DNA from: Spirometra erinaceieuropaei
Taxonomy: Eukaryota > Platyhelminthes > Cestoda > Diphyllobothriidea > Diphyllobothriidae
NCBI GenBank assembly: GCA_902702965.1
Contig: CACRXP010000686.1
Location: forward strand, 8,028 to 72,027
Reading direction: 5' to 3'
Length of the DNA: 64,000 nucleotides
Position numbers and translations under genes: made by a program. The notes below the pieces were generated by a model. The model made no database searches. It saw only the letters and a program-made list of their open reading frames with translations, and was not told the origin of the DNA. How positions within the stretch are numbered: position 1 is the first letter of the stretch; every line of letters starts with the position of its first letter. Of this stretch, positions 46,640-57,190 are shown piece after piece.

Positions 46640-46885
46640 TCATCAGTGATTCCCTCGATTTCCTGCTTTTAATTTGTGCCTATATGCGGGTGTGTGCACA
46701 GGGTAGAAACCAGAACCTCTTAAAAATAAGTGGACAGTGCATAGAAACGCACCGTTTCGTGTTCAAATTCGAAGTTTATAATAGCACTCAGGTAGAATAG
46801 GATATATCTATGGCAAAGGTCTCCAAGCAAAACGTCTTCACAAAGCCAGTGCCCTACAATTTCTGCCACGGTTCTGTGTATTATT
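46640..46885 (+). repeat. Dispersed repeat F, copy 1
   Basis: Shares with 50650-50890 the words AACCAGAAC, AAGTGG then CAGTG, TTCAAATTC then AAGTTTAT, GTCT or TTTT then TTCACAAAGCCA, and TGTGTATTATTGAA versus TGCATTATTGAA, in the same order and spacing. No structural hallmark of a known class was found. Confidence 0.55.
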
Positions 46886-48499
46886 GAAGGGAATATTAAA
46901 TAATTGCTTTTTACGTAAATATAGTGACATGTTTAAAAAAAATTGTTACAGCAAAATTTTAAGGCTTAGTTTTGACAAATCCCGCAACAAATGCACGAAT
47001 AACTTTAAATATTAATCCTAAATATCCAAATCGTCCACATTCGTCCGGTCACTTATGTTGTAAACCACATTTTTAAACAAAGGAGTCAAAACGGCGCATT
47101 TGTTTATTACGACGTGGCGAACAAACAGATTTCGTCTGTTTCGAGATATTGCCACAGTCTCGAAGTGAATTTTAAGGATATCTTGTAAAATCCACGCACC
47201 AACTTGCGGTCTAACAAGTGGAAGGAACTTTGATGCTGGCAAAACATCCAAGTCGAGATCTTATTTAGAGACCAATACATATACACCTCCAAACGGTTTC
47301 TGTTGCCGAACGCGTACACCATGACCTATTTACTTCTTTAAGAATACTTGTGCGTAGTCCCTCGCATAAACGATAACAGGCAGTTGCAATTAGTTGAGAT
47401 TATGTACAAAGATTTACTTTAAGTGATCATTAAATCGCCCTTAGGGTGGAGTCCTGCGGACCCCTGCACGGGAAGCTGTTGCACCGAGTATGATTACGCA
47501 ATATGCGACGGGAATATTTTCCACGCTGTGTAGGCTAGACCACAGACGATATTGAACCTAATCTATATGAACCCATATTGCCCGACCTGGCATCGGTCCT
47601 CATCCGTGGGGAGTTCACATCAGTCTGCTTCAATAGGCCTTAACCGCATTGGCGTATTTTCCTGTGGTCAAATCCTTGGAATGCTTGGTATGACTGACTG
47701 AAAACTATTCATTGCTGACGTATTTTGCATCCGTATTGGTATTTTGCCACACTAGGCAGCAGTCACTTGCGTGGCAGTTTTCTAATATCTCAGCAGAAAG
47801 TCAAGCCGCGGCCGTCTGGCTTTTCTGTGTCCTGGAACCGCTGGTCTGTATTTTGGTAGGAAGAAATATGCACTATTACTTACTCTGCTCATTAGTGCAT
47901 TTCATTATTTCGCATAACCTTTACGTATGTATTTTTATTTTCCCTCGATTTCTTATTTTACATTGCTAAATTGCCTAATTACGCAGATGCAAACATTCGG
48001 TCATACTTAAGTTATTTGACATCTTTCATACTCATTAGGGTGGATTTCCACTGTTTGTCTAACATTCATGTGTATGACGTAATCTCGCAGTAAATTTCCA
48101 CAGGTGCACTACTTGGTACTTCATGTTCTTCTTTCCAATTGGTTGTTCGTTTTATTGGTTCCCGACCTGCTTCAAATTTGCAAGTGGCGGTTTAGTCAAT
48201 TATCTTTTATTTATTAAAAGTCGCCTTTCCTTTATTTTTCAATGAACTCCCCCGATTCCGTTGCTATACCTAGGCCTTGGAGAGAAAGTTAAACACGGAT
48301 TTATTCATTTCTTAACGTTTTATTTTATTCGTTTCGTTTTCTGTCCACGGCGATGCTCACCCATGAGATTTCTATTACTACCATTCCCGTATTACACGGG
48401 CCTGGGGTTACTAGTTGCAAGATGTGGTTACGCAACCTACCGTTGCCATTATTTCCCTCCTAATATGCCCGAGAAGGCGGTGATAATGGCGAAGAAGAT
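46886..48499. other. No recognised feature
   Basis: AT-rich. The hydrophobic 85-codon frame at 47712-47969 follows composition. The right end may contain the diverged start of the Penelope fragment. Confidence 0.4.
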
Positions 48500-48955
48500 T
48501 TCGCTCAGCTTTTGTCCAGAATTTCAGTCTGTGATATCGGAAGACCAGGGACTCCAGTCGTTGTGGAGTGCCTCTGCTACAATTCATGGAATCCCTTAGG
48601 TCAGTGGCATGCCTTCCACCTGCTCGTAGACTGTTCCGTCATACGTAAAGCACGTCTTCAGGCAGAACTTCTGGAGTTGTGGAAATTTGCGTGCTCAAAT
48701 GATTTTCCTTCTATTATTTTCGTTTTGCAGGTGTAAATTGATAGTCTGGACTGTCAGGTCCTGGGGAAGAGACACAAAGAAGGACAGGACACTAAACGAT
48801 ACCATGACCTTGTCCAAGAATTGTGCTAACGATCTGACTGTGGTTTCTGACTCAGTGGCCGGGAATTCGAGTTTCCCCGTCTACCCGAAAAATCATTGCA
48901 ATTTTCAGTCATGTGTTGGAATTCTTCTATGCCGCCGCCTTATTTGGAGGCCTCG
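48500..48955 (-). pseudogene. Penelope lineage 1 RT fragment
   Basis: The minus strand gives RVDGETRIPGH in one frame, and in the next KLEFPATESETTVRSLAQFL then SFFVSLPQDLTVQTI (about 48870-48740). These match the segment before and through RT motif A of the copies at 25258 and 36480, with about nine residues missing. The block at 48540-48690 then matches the QLLEF...YEQV region at nucleotide level. Both sides of the element are lost. Confidence 0.75.
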
Positions 48956-49762
48956 TTAACCCTAATGCGCAGAAAATGCAAGCCCGTTAGTACTTCGTCT
49001 CTGCCTTAAAAGCTTAATTACTTTATAATCACTTCAGTTTTCTCCTGTCATTAGACTGGGTCATGCTGCGTGTATTACTAGATTAGAAGAGTTTGTTTGA
49101 TATTTACTTTTATATTTTTCCATGTTAATCTTATGACGCACTTAGAAAACTGGAAAAATTTTCCAGTCATAATTGTTAATGCTTGACGACGGCAGTATCT
49201 GTGGATTTCCGACTGGTCAGTTGCATGATGGCTAAATATGTCTCCTCGAGGCAGTTTTACAGACGCGTTTTTGATTTTGCTCGTATATAGGTTTCATGGA
49301 GAATGTCATCTAAAGGCGGTTTATCAGCCTTTGTTAGGGAAAATTGTCTTCTCGATTGCGTCAAGCATTTATTTGCTATATACGGGAGCAGATTCCGAGT
49401 AAAATATTTTTATTTCGTTTGGCGACTTCGCCTAAGTTCACTTAATCTTGGGTTAACTATATTTGCATTTTACTCGTTAAATGTAGGGTAACAAGCTCTA
49501 ACCCATCTACTTAGGTCTGACCTTAAAACTGGCAAACTGATGGAAAGTTCTGTGGCGGTTTTTACAGGCTGTCTTAATTGTAGTCTTTAGATGTCGACCT
49601 CGTTTTCGATTAACCGCAGACGTCTACCTTAAACGTATTTGAGGAAATCATTCCCGAATTCTCTGGCGTAATTTTTGAAAAGGGCTCTATTTGCCTCCAA
49701 ATAATCATTCGTTGATTTGTTTTTTCCGTTCCATATAATATAGTTACTACTTGGGAACACTT
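48956..49762. other. No recognised feature
   Basis: Only short frames. No repeat match was noticed. Confidence 0.4.
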
Positions 49763-49849
49763 ACAGTGCGACTGTTGGTTGGGCTCGGGAGAGAGCCCTA
49801 AGGCACAACGGGACGAGTGAGTTCCGAAATACGATTGGTGAGCGTCCCT
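49763..49849 (+). mobile_element. SINE-B body fragment
   Basis: Has the CAGTGCGACTGTTGGTTGGG, GAGAGAGCCCTAAGGCACAA, CGGGACGAGTGAGTTCCG and GGTGAGCGTCCCT blocks in SINE-B order. The GAGA run is shorter than in the 26512 copy. Confidence 0.65.
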
Positions 49850-50649
49850 AAAACAATCTGAACGATGTCCGTGTATCCAAAATACATGGATTATTCAGAA
49901 CAGACAGTTATTTCGAACATTTATTTTATGACAATTTTAAGTTTGACAAAAAACTTGCCATTGTTAATCGTTTTGACTTTTTCCTTATGACTAACTAAAT
50001 AGGACTGTCAATCTCCATTTACATAGTCGCAATAGAACACTGACTTGTCGATCAGAACATCCTAAATCAAAACCCTGTCTGATGCGCTTAAGAGGAAGTG
50101 CCTTGGACTGAAATATGTTAGAAAAATTTGTTGACACTGATGAACCGCTGTTTAAGTGATCCGTTAAACAGGTTGATTTGTGTAGTCGAAGTAAGATCAC
50201 CACAGGAGAGCTCTGATGATTCTTTCCATGTTGCTTTTATTTGGATGCCCTTCGATTAGTCTCGTTAGTCTTAAATTGAATTAACAATGGACACATTGCT
50301 TGTTAGAATGAATCACAGAAACTAAAATTCCTTCAGTCAGCGAGCGGTACAATGCGAGACCCTTAGTCGCTAATCTGCTAAATTTGTGATGAATTATATG
50401 CCGTCGAACTACCAAATTCTCTTATTCCGACAAAATATCCCGGGTTCTTTTTCGAATAACTTGCGACGTCCTATTTTACCTGTAGTTGACCCAAACTGCA
50501 CACTTTGTTAGTAAAAACGGAATTGGCAAACTTGCCTTGGCTTACTGCGTGGAAATGCCAAGGTAGGACAATTCAAAACTCCTACAGGCACTTCAAGATC
50601 AGCATTCAACTAAGCGTATTTCGGTCTTTGTGGATCTCCTATATTTCAT
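49850..50649. other. No recognised feature
   Basis: No domain-bearing frame, and no repeat partner found in the window. Confidence 0.4.
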
Positions 50650-50890
50650 GGATTCCCCTTAGTAAGTGTCTGAACTGCTATAAGCACGACCTATACCAGA
50701 ACTTCATACGAATGAGTGGGCAGTGAACAAAAAGCACTGGTTTGTTTTCAAATTCTAAGTTTATTAAAGCACCCTGGTATTAAAGGGCATATCCACGACC
50801 AAGATTTTTGAGTACAAAAGCTTTTTCACAAAGCCACTACTTCACATTTTTGCCGTGACTCCATGCATTATTGAAAGCAATATAAAGGCA
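50650..50890 (+). repeat. Dispersed repeat F, copy 2
   Basis: Counterpart of 46640-46885 in the same orientation, with shared word order from ACCAGAAC to TGCATTATTGAAAGCAATAT. Confidence 0.55.
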
Positions 50891-51300
50891 TGACGCCAAC
50901 TCTCAGGTGGCGATTAATTCTGCGGGACCTGGTCGCACCTTCAAGTTCGATGGGGTCAACATCTTCGTGAGAAGTGACAACGACCTCTGTTAGAGTTCAG
51001 AGGATTTATCGATGCTTTTGACTTTCAAGGATTCGGCTTTCATGGACTGAATGGCAGTTCTCGCAAGGACCACTTGGAAGCGACACCCATGAATTTATGC
51101 ATGCATTTGATTTTGTCCCGGCTTTTCCGCTATAGGGCTTTCAGCCGGTCACGAAGCTCTATTTAAACTATTTAAACCAGGCGGACTGTAACACGCTAGG
51201 AAATTACCCGTTTTGCCAGCAGTTAACTCAGGCATAAGGTGAGATGTGCCGTCAAATTTGTTCTATACAAGTATCTAACAACGGTTCTAGATAAGTTAAA
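50891..51300. other. No recognised feature, ends at assembly gap
   Basis: Nothing named. The sequence up to the gap shows no repeat hallmark that would explain the assembly break. Confidence 0.4.
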
Positions 51301-51449
51301 NNNNNNNNNNNNNNNNNNNNNNNNNNNNNNNNNNNNNNNNNNNNNNNNNNNNNNNNNNNNNNNNNNNNNNNNNNNNNNNNNNNNNNNNNNNNNNNNNNNN
51401 NNNNNNNNNNNNNNNNNNNNNNNNNNNNNNNNNNNNNNNNNNNNNNNNN
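51301..51449. other. Assembly gap, 149 N
   Basis: A run of 149 undetermined bases. Frames spanning it on either strand are meaningless. Confidence 0.99.
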
Positions 51450-52375
51450 TGTTGGGTGCCTTTTGTTTTCTGGCCGCGTGAGGTTTCGCTTCTACTTTCC
51501 TGTTTGAACTAAATGCATGTTGCTGGACGTAAATTGCATGCAATATTTGGTATGTTGACAATCAAGGATACTTAGTTGCTGGTTTAAGAATAATTGGGAA
51601 AAGTAAATCACCCTTTTTGAACTCCACAGCGAGTGACACCAATCAAATTAGCTCTTAGAAGGTGAAATATTAGCCTTCAGTTTCTTCACGGAAATCAAGT
51701 ATGACACCTCACGGATCATCAAATAACGACAATATTACGAAAAATTAACTTACGCGATAAGAAGACCTGTCATGCAACGTCAAAACTATATCTCTACTAA
51801 GAAGGACCGCTCCATACTGTTGGTTGGGAATAGGATGTTATTCACCATTCTGACATTATGAAGACCTTTTACAAACAAGAACAAAAGAAACAGAAGCAGA
51901 AATTCCTGACTTATTTAGCTTAACCTTAGGTTCATAACTAGATCCCTGTATGGCATTAAATGAGAGGTGTCGTTGCATGCAAACTTCGACTATGAAACAG
52001 TTGTCGTCATTTTTATGCTTGCACCCCAGTCACCCATTGAAAATAAGACCGCATCTCATTGCATAAGGTAGGGCAATCTCTGAAAAATAAATGCTCTGTC
52101 TAGCCACGTATATCGTTATCTAGCGTGCATGCAAGAGTGCGTCTAGACTGTGCCCAGGGCTCTTGCATATTTCCGCAAAGTAAAAAGCAACTCTTTTTTA
52201 GACTGAATGTCCTCAGAAGGTTGTTTGGACTAAAGCAATTAATTCAAAGGAGAATGTTCAGCTAGATCGCAGTTGGTAGCTAGGTCCCGTATTACAGGTG
52301 GCTGGGGTGGTTTGTTTACTGGGGTTATTTTGTGGGGCTCCATGATCACATCTGACCCATTTAGCATCAGTTTTA
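51450..52375. other. No recognised feature
   Basis: No identified gene or repeat between the gap and the telomere-like tract. Confidence 0.4.
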
Positions 52376-52650
52376 CGTTTGAGGTTAGGATAAGGGTAGC
52401 GGTTAGCGGTTTCCGATTTTCGGGTTAGGGTTATGCCTTTAGGCTTAGTTTTTCGGGTTACGGTTAAGGTTTGAGTGAACAATTAAGTTTTCGGTATTAC
52501 GGTTAGGTTTTCCAATTATGGCTATGACTAAGGGCTACGATTACGTTTACGATTTCGGTAAGGGTTGCCGTTAGGGTTGACCGTTGACGTTGAAGATTGA
52601 GGTTATGGTTGGGGTCGGGGCTACGGTTAGGATTAGGGTTAGGGTCGTCG
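52376..52650. repeat. Degenerate TTAGGG-like tract
   Basis: About 275 bases of GGTTAGGGTTA-like variants, in opposite orientation to the tracts at 2101 and 32455. The least diverged units lie at the right end (near 52625-52645). A minus frame across its left part (52482-52258) is a repeat artefact. Confidence 0.7.
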
Positions 52651-52999
52651 TCCGTTTCCCCATTCCTGGCTGCCAACTGCGATCTAGCCGAAGGTTCTTT
52701 AGAAAGGGTAGGAAACTTTATTTTGTAAATTCGTGACTCTGGTTCGCTGGTGTAGAAAGTTCTAGAAGGCTAGCCGAAAGACGGTCACTTTGCAGTAAGT
52801 TTTGGAAGGCGTGCCAATTTCTTCCGTATTTACACGTCAGATACTTAAACGTAATTTGGCTTTCTCATAAAAATTGTTCATATAGTGGAACAATATAAAC
52901 ATAAATTTATAAGAATATGCCTAACATAACTTTGTTTAACCCTCTCCCAAAGCAAATTCCCAACCAACCGACAGCTCGACCGCTGTTGCCAACGATTTC
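52651..52999. other. No recognised feature
   Basis: Short spacer between the TTAGGG-like tract and repeat C. Confidence 0.4.
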
Positions 53000-53460
53000 C
53001 ACCGTGTGCTCCACAGCACAGTGGAGCAGGGACGGTGACTTGTACGTAAATTAGTTTATAGTGATAGTAAATTTGCCCAGTATCTGCCGCAGTCTCTCCT
53101 CCCCCTCCTGGACCAGGTGTCAAGACAAAGTCAACAAGACCGGAGGCGGGGAAGGGCGCAGGTGGATGGCACCGTCGTGCCCGCACCTTGGAGCTCCATT
53201 CCACATCCCCTGGTCCACACTGTAAATGATCAGGTTTTTGACCAACAACAATAATGTGGGGGCGGCAGAGGTCACAGTGTGCGCGACGTCTGCCGGCAAC
53301 CGGTTCTGCCACCGCACCCCGAAATACTGACATTTGTTATGCTGTACAATTCCGATAACGCCTGCCGCAATCCGATATGGCCCCCGTATGGGCCCATCGC
53401 ATCTACCATGTGGCCCGTTTGGGAGATCAGCCAGCCAATCACGATGGCGGATCCAAACAT
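53000..53460 (-). repeat. Dispersed repeat C, long copy
   Basis: Colinear with 36640-37050 over about 400 bp. It extends further left to a block (52990-53040) that matches the right ends of the short copies at 23575 and 42105 in reverse complement. The frames in it (for example 53333-52878, -) are not conserved between copies and are unlikely to be coding. Confidence 0.7.
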
Positions 53461-53629
53461 GTGTCCAACTCGAAGCTTGGAGACGATATAAATACGGGCT
53501 AGAATTGACTTTAACTAACCCCGTGGCAGGGCTGCCGCCCTTCGTCGTCGACGGACCTCTGTGCCTTCCGCCTCGCCGTGGAAAATCATCCTAGATCCAG
53601 TTTATTTTTGTGATCAGACTCCCCCTTTT

Positions 53630-54112
53630 GTTTATTTTTATACATAGATCTTGCAGTTCACAAGCAGTTACTAACAGTCTTACTTTTTCTCGAAAGAAAT
53701 ATGAATGTCGAGGAACACACTCGAGGAATTTTTCCTAAGCTGCACATTAGATTGCAGTCCCTTTTTGACAACAAACTCTATAGACCGGTAGACGGCGTTG
53801 CTATGGCCTCGCCTCTTGGATCTCTCTTAGCCGAAGTTTTCATGGGCAAGCTGGACAGATTTCAACTAAGCGATCAGATCGACTAGCTTAAACATTACGG
53901 TCGCTATGTTGATGATATTTTTGCGATTGTCACCGCAGAAACCGACGTTGCCGCCCTCTTCAATGCCGTAAATCGGACACACCCGTCGATCAAATTCACG
54001 TTGGAGATGGAATCGGCCGGTTCGCTTCCTTTTTAGATGTTCTTCTAAGCAGAAGACCTAACGGTAACACCCGAAGGAGCGTCTGTCGGAAGAAAACCTG
54101 GTCTGAACAATA
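53630..54112 (+). pseudogene. Penelope-like element, lineage 2: RT core part
   Basis: A frameshifted start EEFFLSCTLD is followed by LFDNKLYRPVDGVAMASPLG, LLAEVFMGKLDRFQLSDQID and then GRYVDDIFAI with the catalytic YVDD intact (about 53898-53928). THPSIKFTLEMESAG and a GRKPGLN-like segment complete it, ending at the TA at 54111-54112. One TAG (53884-53886) and a frameshift near 54030 break the frame. The element is cut by a foldback insertion and resumes at 54756. Confidence 0.85.
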
Positions 54113-54753
54113 CCCGTATAATTCGGTTTTAAAAAACCTTTCTAATTCCCAAATAATTTTGAACACGACCTGCTGTTACACTTGCATTCAGGGTTTCAAA
54201 ACTACAAACTGTATCTTTTCCGTGTACAGAAAACCACGCATTTCTCTACGGTGTTAAGGGGGAACCATATGAGGTTCATAAAATTAAGCAGTGGATTTGA
54301 GCAATATTTTGAACTTTACAAGCCACGTTCGTAAATGCAGATACATGAGCGGCCATTTAACGGTATTAAAAATCTCACAATTATAAACTTTTTTAAAACC
54401 GAATTATACTCTTCTTTTGAGTATAAAATTGGAAGAAGACGTGATTTTCTACCGAATAAGTAAAAGAATGAATATTTTTATGCATGTTTTCTATGAAATA
54501 TAATTGAATTTTCAAGGGCATCGAAAATCAATGAGAAAATTGCATGCTACTTAAGTAGTCATTTTTTGCAGAGTATAGATTTTGCATGCAGCCAAAAAAA
54601 GTTCTTTTGAAAGCCGACACCCTGAGGTAACTGGAGCATTATAGATTTATGCTCCACCACGATTAGTTTTACAACGCTACTTAATTTATCTTTTCGAAAC
54701 AAGAACGTATTTCGAAATTTAGGTTGACATTTCATGAGTTAGCACATCTACTG
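54113..54753. mobile_element. Foldback element, left arm truncated, inserted in Penelope RT
   Basis: 641 bp are left of a subfamily 1 element. The right end (AGCACATCTACTG, then TA at 54754-54755) and the entire right arm with CTACTTAAGTAG (near 54549) are present, while the left arm starts only at its inner part (ATTCGGTTTTAAAA near 54120). The left TA at 54111-54112 is preserved. Confidence 0.8.
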
Positions 54754-54755
54754 TA

Positions 54756-55007
54756 CTTCGCTAGTTTCGTATCCCTCTAACAAAAAAAACGAAATCTAAT
54801 CCGGTGTTTGGCCCAAAGAGCCAGAAGAATTTGTTCAACAAATATTGTCGAGGAGGAAATTAGAAAAATTCAGTACCTGCTTCGCAAAAACGGGTATCCT
54901 GGCAGGTTCACTGCAAAGAACATTGCCGATCAACCGCCGAAAATAAAACCTTATTCATCAAAGTTCCTTTACAAGGAGACGTTATCAGTGAACTCCTAAA
55001 AAGACTT
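54756..55007 (+). pseudogene. Penelope-like element, lineage 2: thumb region after the insertion
   Basis: The frame resumes directly after the TA with FASFVSL, a stop, and QKKRNLIRCLAQRARRIC. IVEEEIRKIQYLLRKNGYP and QPPKIKPYSS follow, and then, in another frame, KVPLQGDVISELLKRL (about 54958-55005). These are consecutive segments of Penelope proteins. The coding sequence is interrupted again at about 55008 by a second foldback element, and no GIY-YIG domain was found beyond it. Confidence 0.8.
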
Positions 55008-55682
55008 CTTAAGTAGCATCCGTTTTCGCATTGATTTCCGATGGACACATAAATTCAAAGATATGTTATAGAAAAAGTGTACAAAAATATGCTTTCATCT
55101 ACTTATTCGGTAGCCAAACCTGCCGGTTTTACATTTTATAATTTACAACATGGTATATTTAGAGTTTAAAAAGTTTTCCAATTCACGATTAATTTTAATC
55201 CAGATCAACCGTTGCATTAGCGTTTAGCGATCTCAGTCTACGAGGCGCAGGCTTTCCGCGTAAGAAAAATTATTTGTTTCCCCATGTTTTTAAGAAGATA
55301 CCGTCTATTGTTCATGAAATTTTACGATGGGGGCAGACTATGTTATACGTTTCATAAGGAGCATTAGTAAACAGACAGACCTGATGCTGAATGAATGTAA
55401 ATTGCACGGTCTTAAAAATCGTATAATTAAAAATTTTTTAAATCTAAATATACCGTGTCTTCAAGTATAAACTGTAAAGCCGGCATGATTGGCTACCGAA
55501 TAACTAGAAGAAATTATATTTTGTACACTTTTTCTATAACACATATTTGAACTTATATGTCCATCGGAAATCAGTGCAAAAATGCATGCTACTTAAGTAG
55601 TCATTTTTCACTGAGTGTGGCATCCGCAGGAGATCAAAAAGAAGTGCATTCCGATGCCGACATTCTGGCGAGTCCAAATATT

Positions 55683-55976
55683 TTTAAAGAAGGAGACACC
55701 ATCGCCGGGACAAGAGCCTAATTGCCTGACTTTTCGGATTCCTACTCGAATCCATCATCAGAGACAAAAAAACAGAAACGGGTGGTTGTTGCACAAGGGG
55801 ATGCGGTATTTATAGGATGCAGGAGCCCTGCTACCGCATACCTATGAACATTCACGGCTCCCCCCTTCATCCGGGATCGTCGCACTTGGTGTGTTCTTGT
55901 CCCGGCGATCGTGTCTCCTTCTTCAAGACTACTTCCTGGCACTCGTCTCTTCGCTTCTATTGGCAGTCCAAATATT
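55683..55976. mobile_element. Short Penelope-terminal insertion with 12-bp target duplication
   Basis: The sequence AGTCCAAATATT occurs at 55671-55682 and again at 55965-55976. The insert between them begins with the Penelope lineage 1 3' terminus (AAGAAGGAGACACCATCGCC onward) and follows it to about 55890, matching 34861-35066. It then switches to TTGTCCCGGCGATCGTGTCT, which is an inverted copy of its own start. On the minus strand CTGATGA, a GGATTC/GAATCC stem and GAAA form a complete hammerhead core (55731-55761). Confidence 0.8.
55731..55761 (-). ncRNA. Hammerhead-ribozyme-like core
   Basis: CTGATGA (complement at 55755-55761), a perfect 6-bp stem GGATTC/GAATCC around a GAGTAG loop, then GAAA (complement at 55732-55735). 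This is the best-preserved of the four motif instances in the window. Stems I and III are not evident for a monomer. Confidence 0.65.
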
Positions 55977-56091
55977 ATTGGACAATGCCGCTGGATAATC
56001 ATTACTACAAATCCACCTAAGTAATCCTTCCAAATCAAAAACGAATTTCGGAATTTTGGCCAACATTTCATGAAATCGGTCACTCACTGTA

Positions 56092-56964
56092 GCTAGCCCG
56101 AAAGCAGCCCTTCCTTCTTAAACGTGTTAGACATGTGGGATTCAACTCGATCAGAGAAAAGACGCTTAAAGTTCCTTGTTTGATGTGACAATTCCCATAG
56201 AGAATCCCGGATTGATTTTCGTGGGAGGTACTTAATTTCTCGCGTGCGCCAAATGTACCATACTGCGTTACCTATTTGGTCTTCTGTCATTTGACACCCG
56301 ACCTTTGCCAAACTAGTTAATGTTGAGCTTGTAACCTCAGATACTGACTCGGAAATTACCCTCGTTGACTTAGGTCGCATATATGTATCTGTTAACTTTA
56401 CTAATATAGGACAAAGGTAAATGAATTTTCGGGTTGCCGCATTTTGCCTTCCAACTGACGACTTCCATGAATTTCTTTGATTTATAGTGACCCTACCTGT
56501 TGTTTGTTTACTATTACCGAGAAAGCTCTGTTTTGCCAGTGAAATTAGTCAGTCTCATCATCACTTTTCTTGTATAGCGAGCAACTATAATTTCGATTAC
56601 AATCGATCGCCTAAACTCTATAAACATTTATTTACAAGCTGCCCTTCTTTTCGCTAGTATTGGGAGTCAAAATAAGCAGATAAACTATCACTTTCTCCTA
56701 CCCGTAAAAGGTTTGCCCGTTTATGAATCTTAATCTTTTAGTTACAGTGTTTATCTTATTGGTGTGCGATCATCATAGCAAAGCCACTGTGTAATGAGGG
56801 TGTTTGTAGTAGATACTTTGCGTCCTCCTAATATTCTGTGCATATAACTTGTTTTTCATAAGTTTTTATGTTGATCCGTAAACATTTCCTTTGGTGAAGA
56901 AGTGCCTTGCTTGCTGACCGATTCGTTGTATTTTCAGATTATATCCACGGTTTCAGTTAGGCAG
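56092..56964. other. Unassigned; contains a 95-codon minus frame
   Basis: The frame 56380-56093 (-) has a balanced composition (for example QIGNAVWYIWRTREIKYLPR) more protein-like than most random frames here, but no family was recognised. It might be an exon or a decayed element ORF. Confidence 0.3.
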
Positions 56965-57190
56965 AATGATATTACCGACAAAGAGAAGGGAGACTGGAAT
57001 GGCCATTTCTGGCTTATTAGCCGTCGTCAGCCAGTCAACCCCGAAGTGTGGCACACCCGAGGCTCGAACTCGCGACCTGTTTGTTAGAAGTCCACGCCTC
57101 TAACCACTGAGCCACGAGCCCGTTGCTCTGTCGGTTTTCGGTGAGCGCCCCCTACCATTGTATATTCCCGATCGAGACCGACAGGGCAAC
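56965..57190 (-). mobile_element. SINE-B copy with tRNA-like head
   Basis: The minus strand has a tRNA-like head (about 57120-57047): GGCTCGTGGCTCAGTGGTTA with an A box, an anticodon-like TCT in CTTCTAA, and a B box GAGTTCGAGCC. The body continues with GGCTGACGACGGCTAATAAG, CAGAAATGGCCATTCCAG and CTTTGTCGGTAAT (to 56968). An Arg(TCT) tRNA origin is suggested by the loop, though the anticodon stem is mismatched. Upstream of the head, GTTGCTCTGTCGG (57121-57133) and its complement (about 57176-57188) form a hairpin. Confidence 0.75.

Larger units (their letters stand above)
55008..56089. mobile_element. Foldback element, subfamily 2, itself carrying an insertion
   Basis: Inverted arms run from the TTAAGTAGCATCC block (55012) to about 55160 and from about 55480 outward. 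The two arms mirror each other at GTGTACAAAAATATG-like and CTATAACATAT-like blocks. The right end is GTCACTCACTG followed by TA (56090-56091). The outer left end is missing. The right arm is split by the 294-bp insertion at 55683-55976. The end sequence resembles the element at 15665. Confidence 0.75.

Noticed and set aside
47712..47969. Hydrophobic frame resembling a membrane protein
   Set aside because: T-rich composition explains the hydrophobicity. There is no start context, family or splice support.
51223..51561. Frames crossing the N gap
   Set aside because: Most of the frame is undetermined sequence.
52878..53333. 151-codon minus frame as a gene
   Set aside because: It lies in repeat C, and the corresponding frame is not preserved in the 36640-37050 copy.
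57047..57120. tRNA-Arg(TCT) gene
   Set aside because: The anticodon stem is mismatched, and the sequence continues into the SINE-B body shared with other loci.
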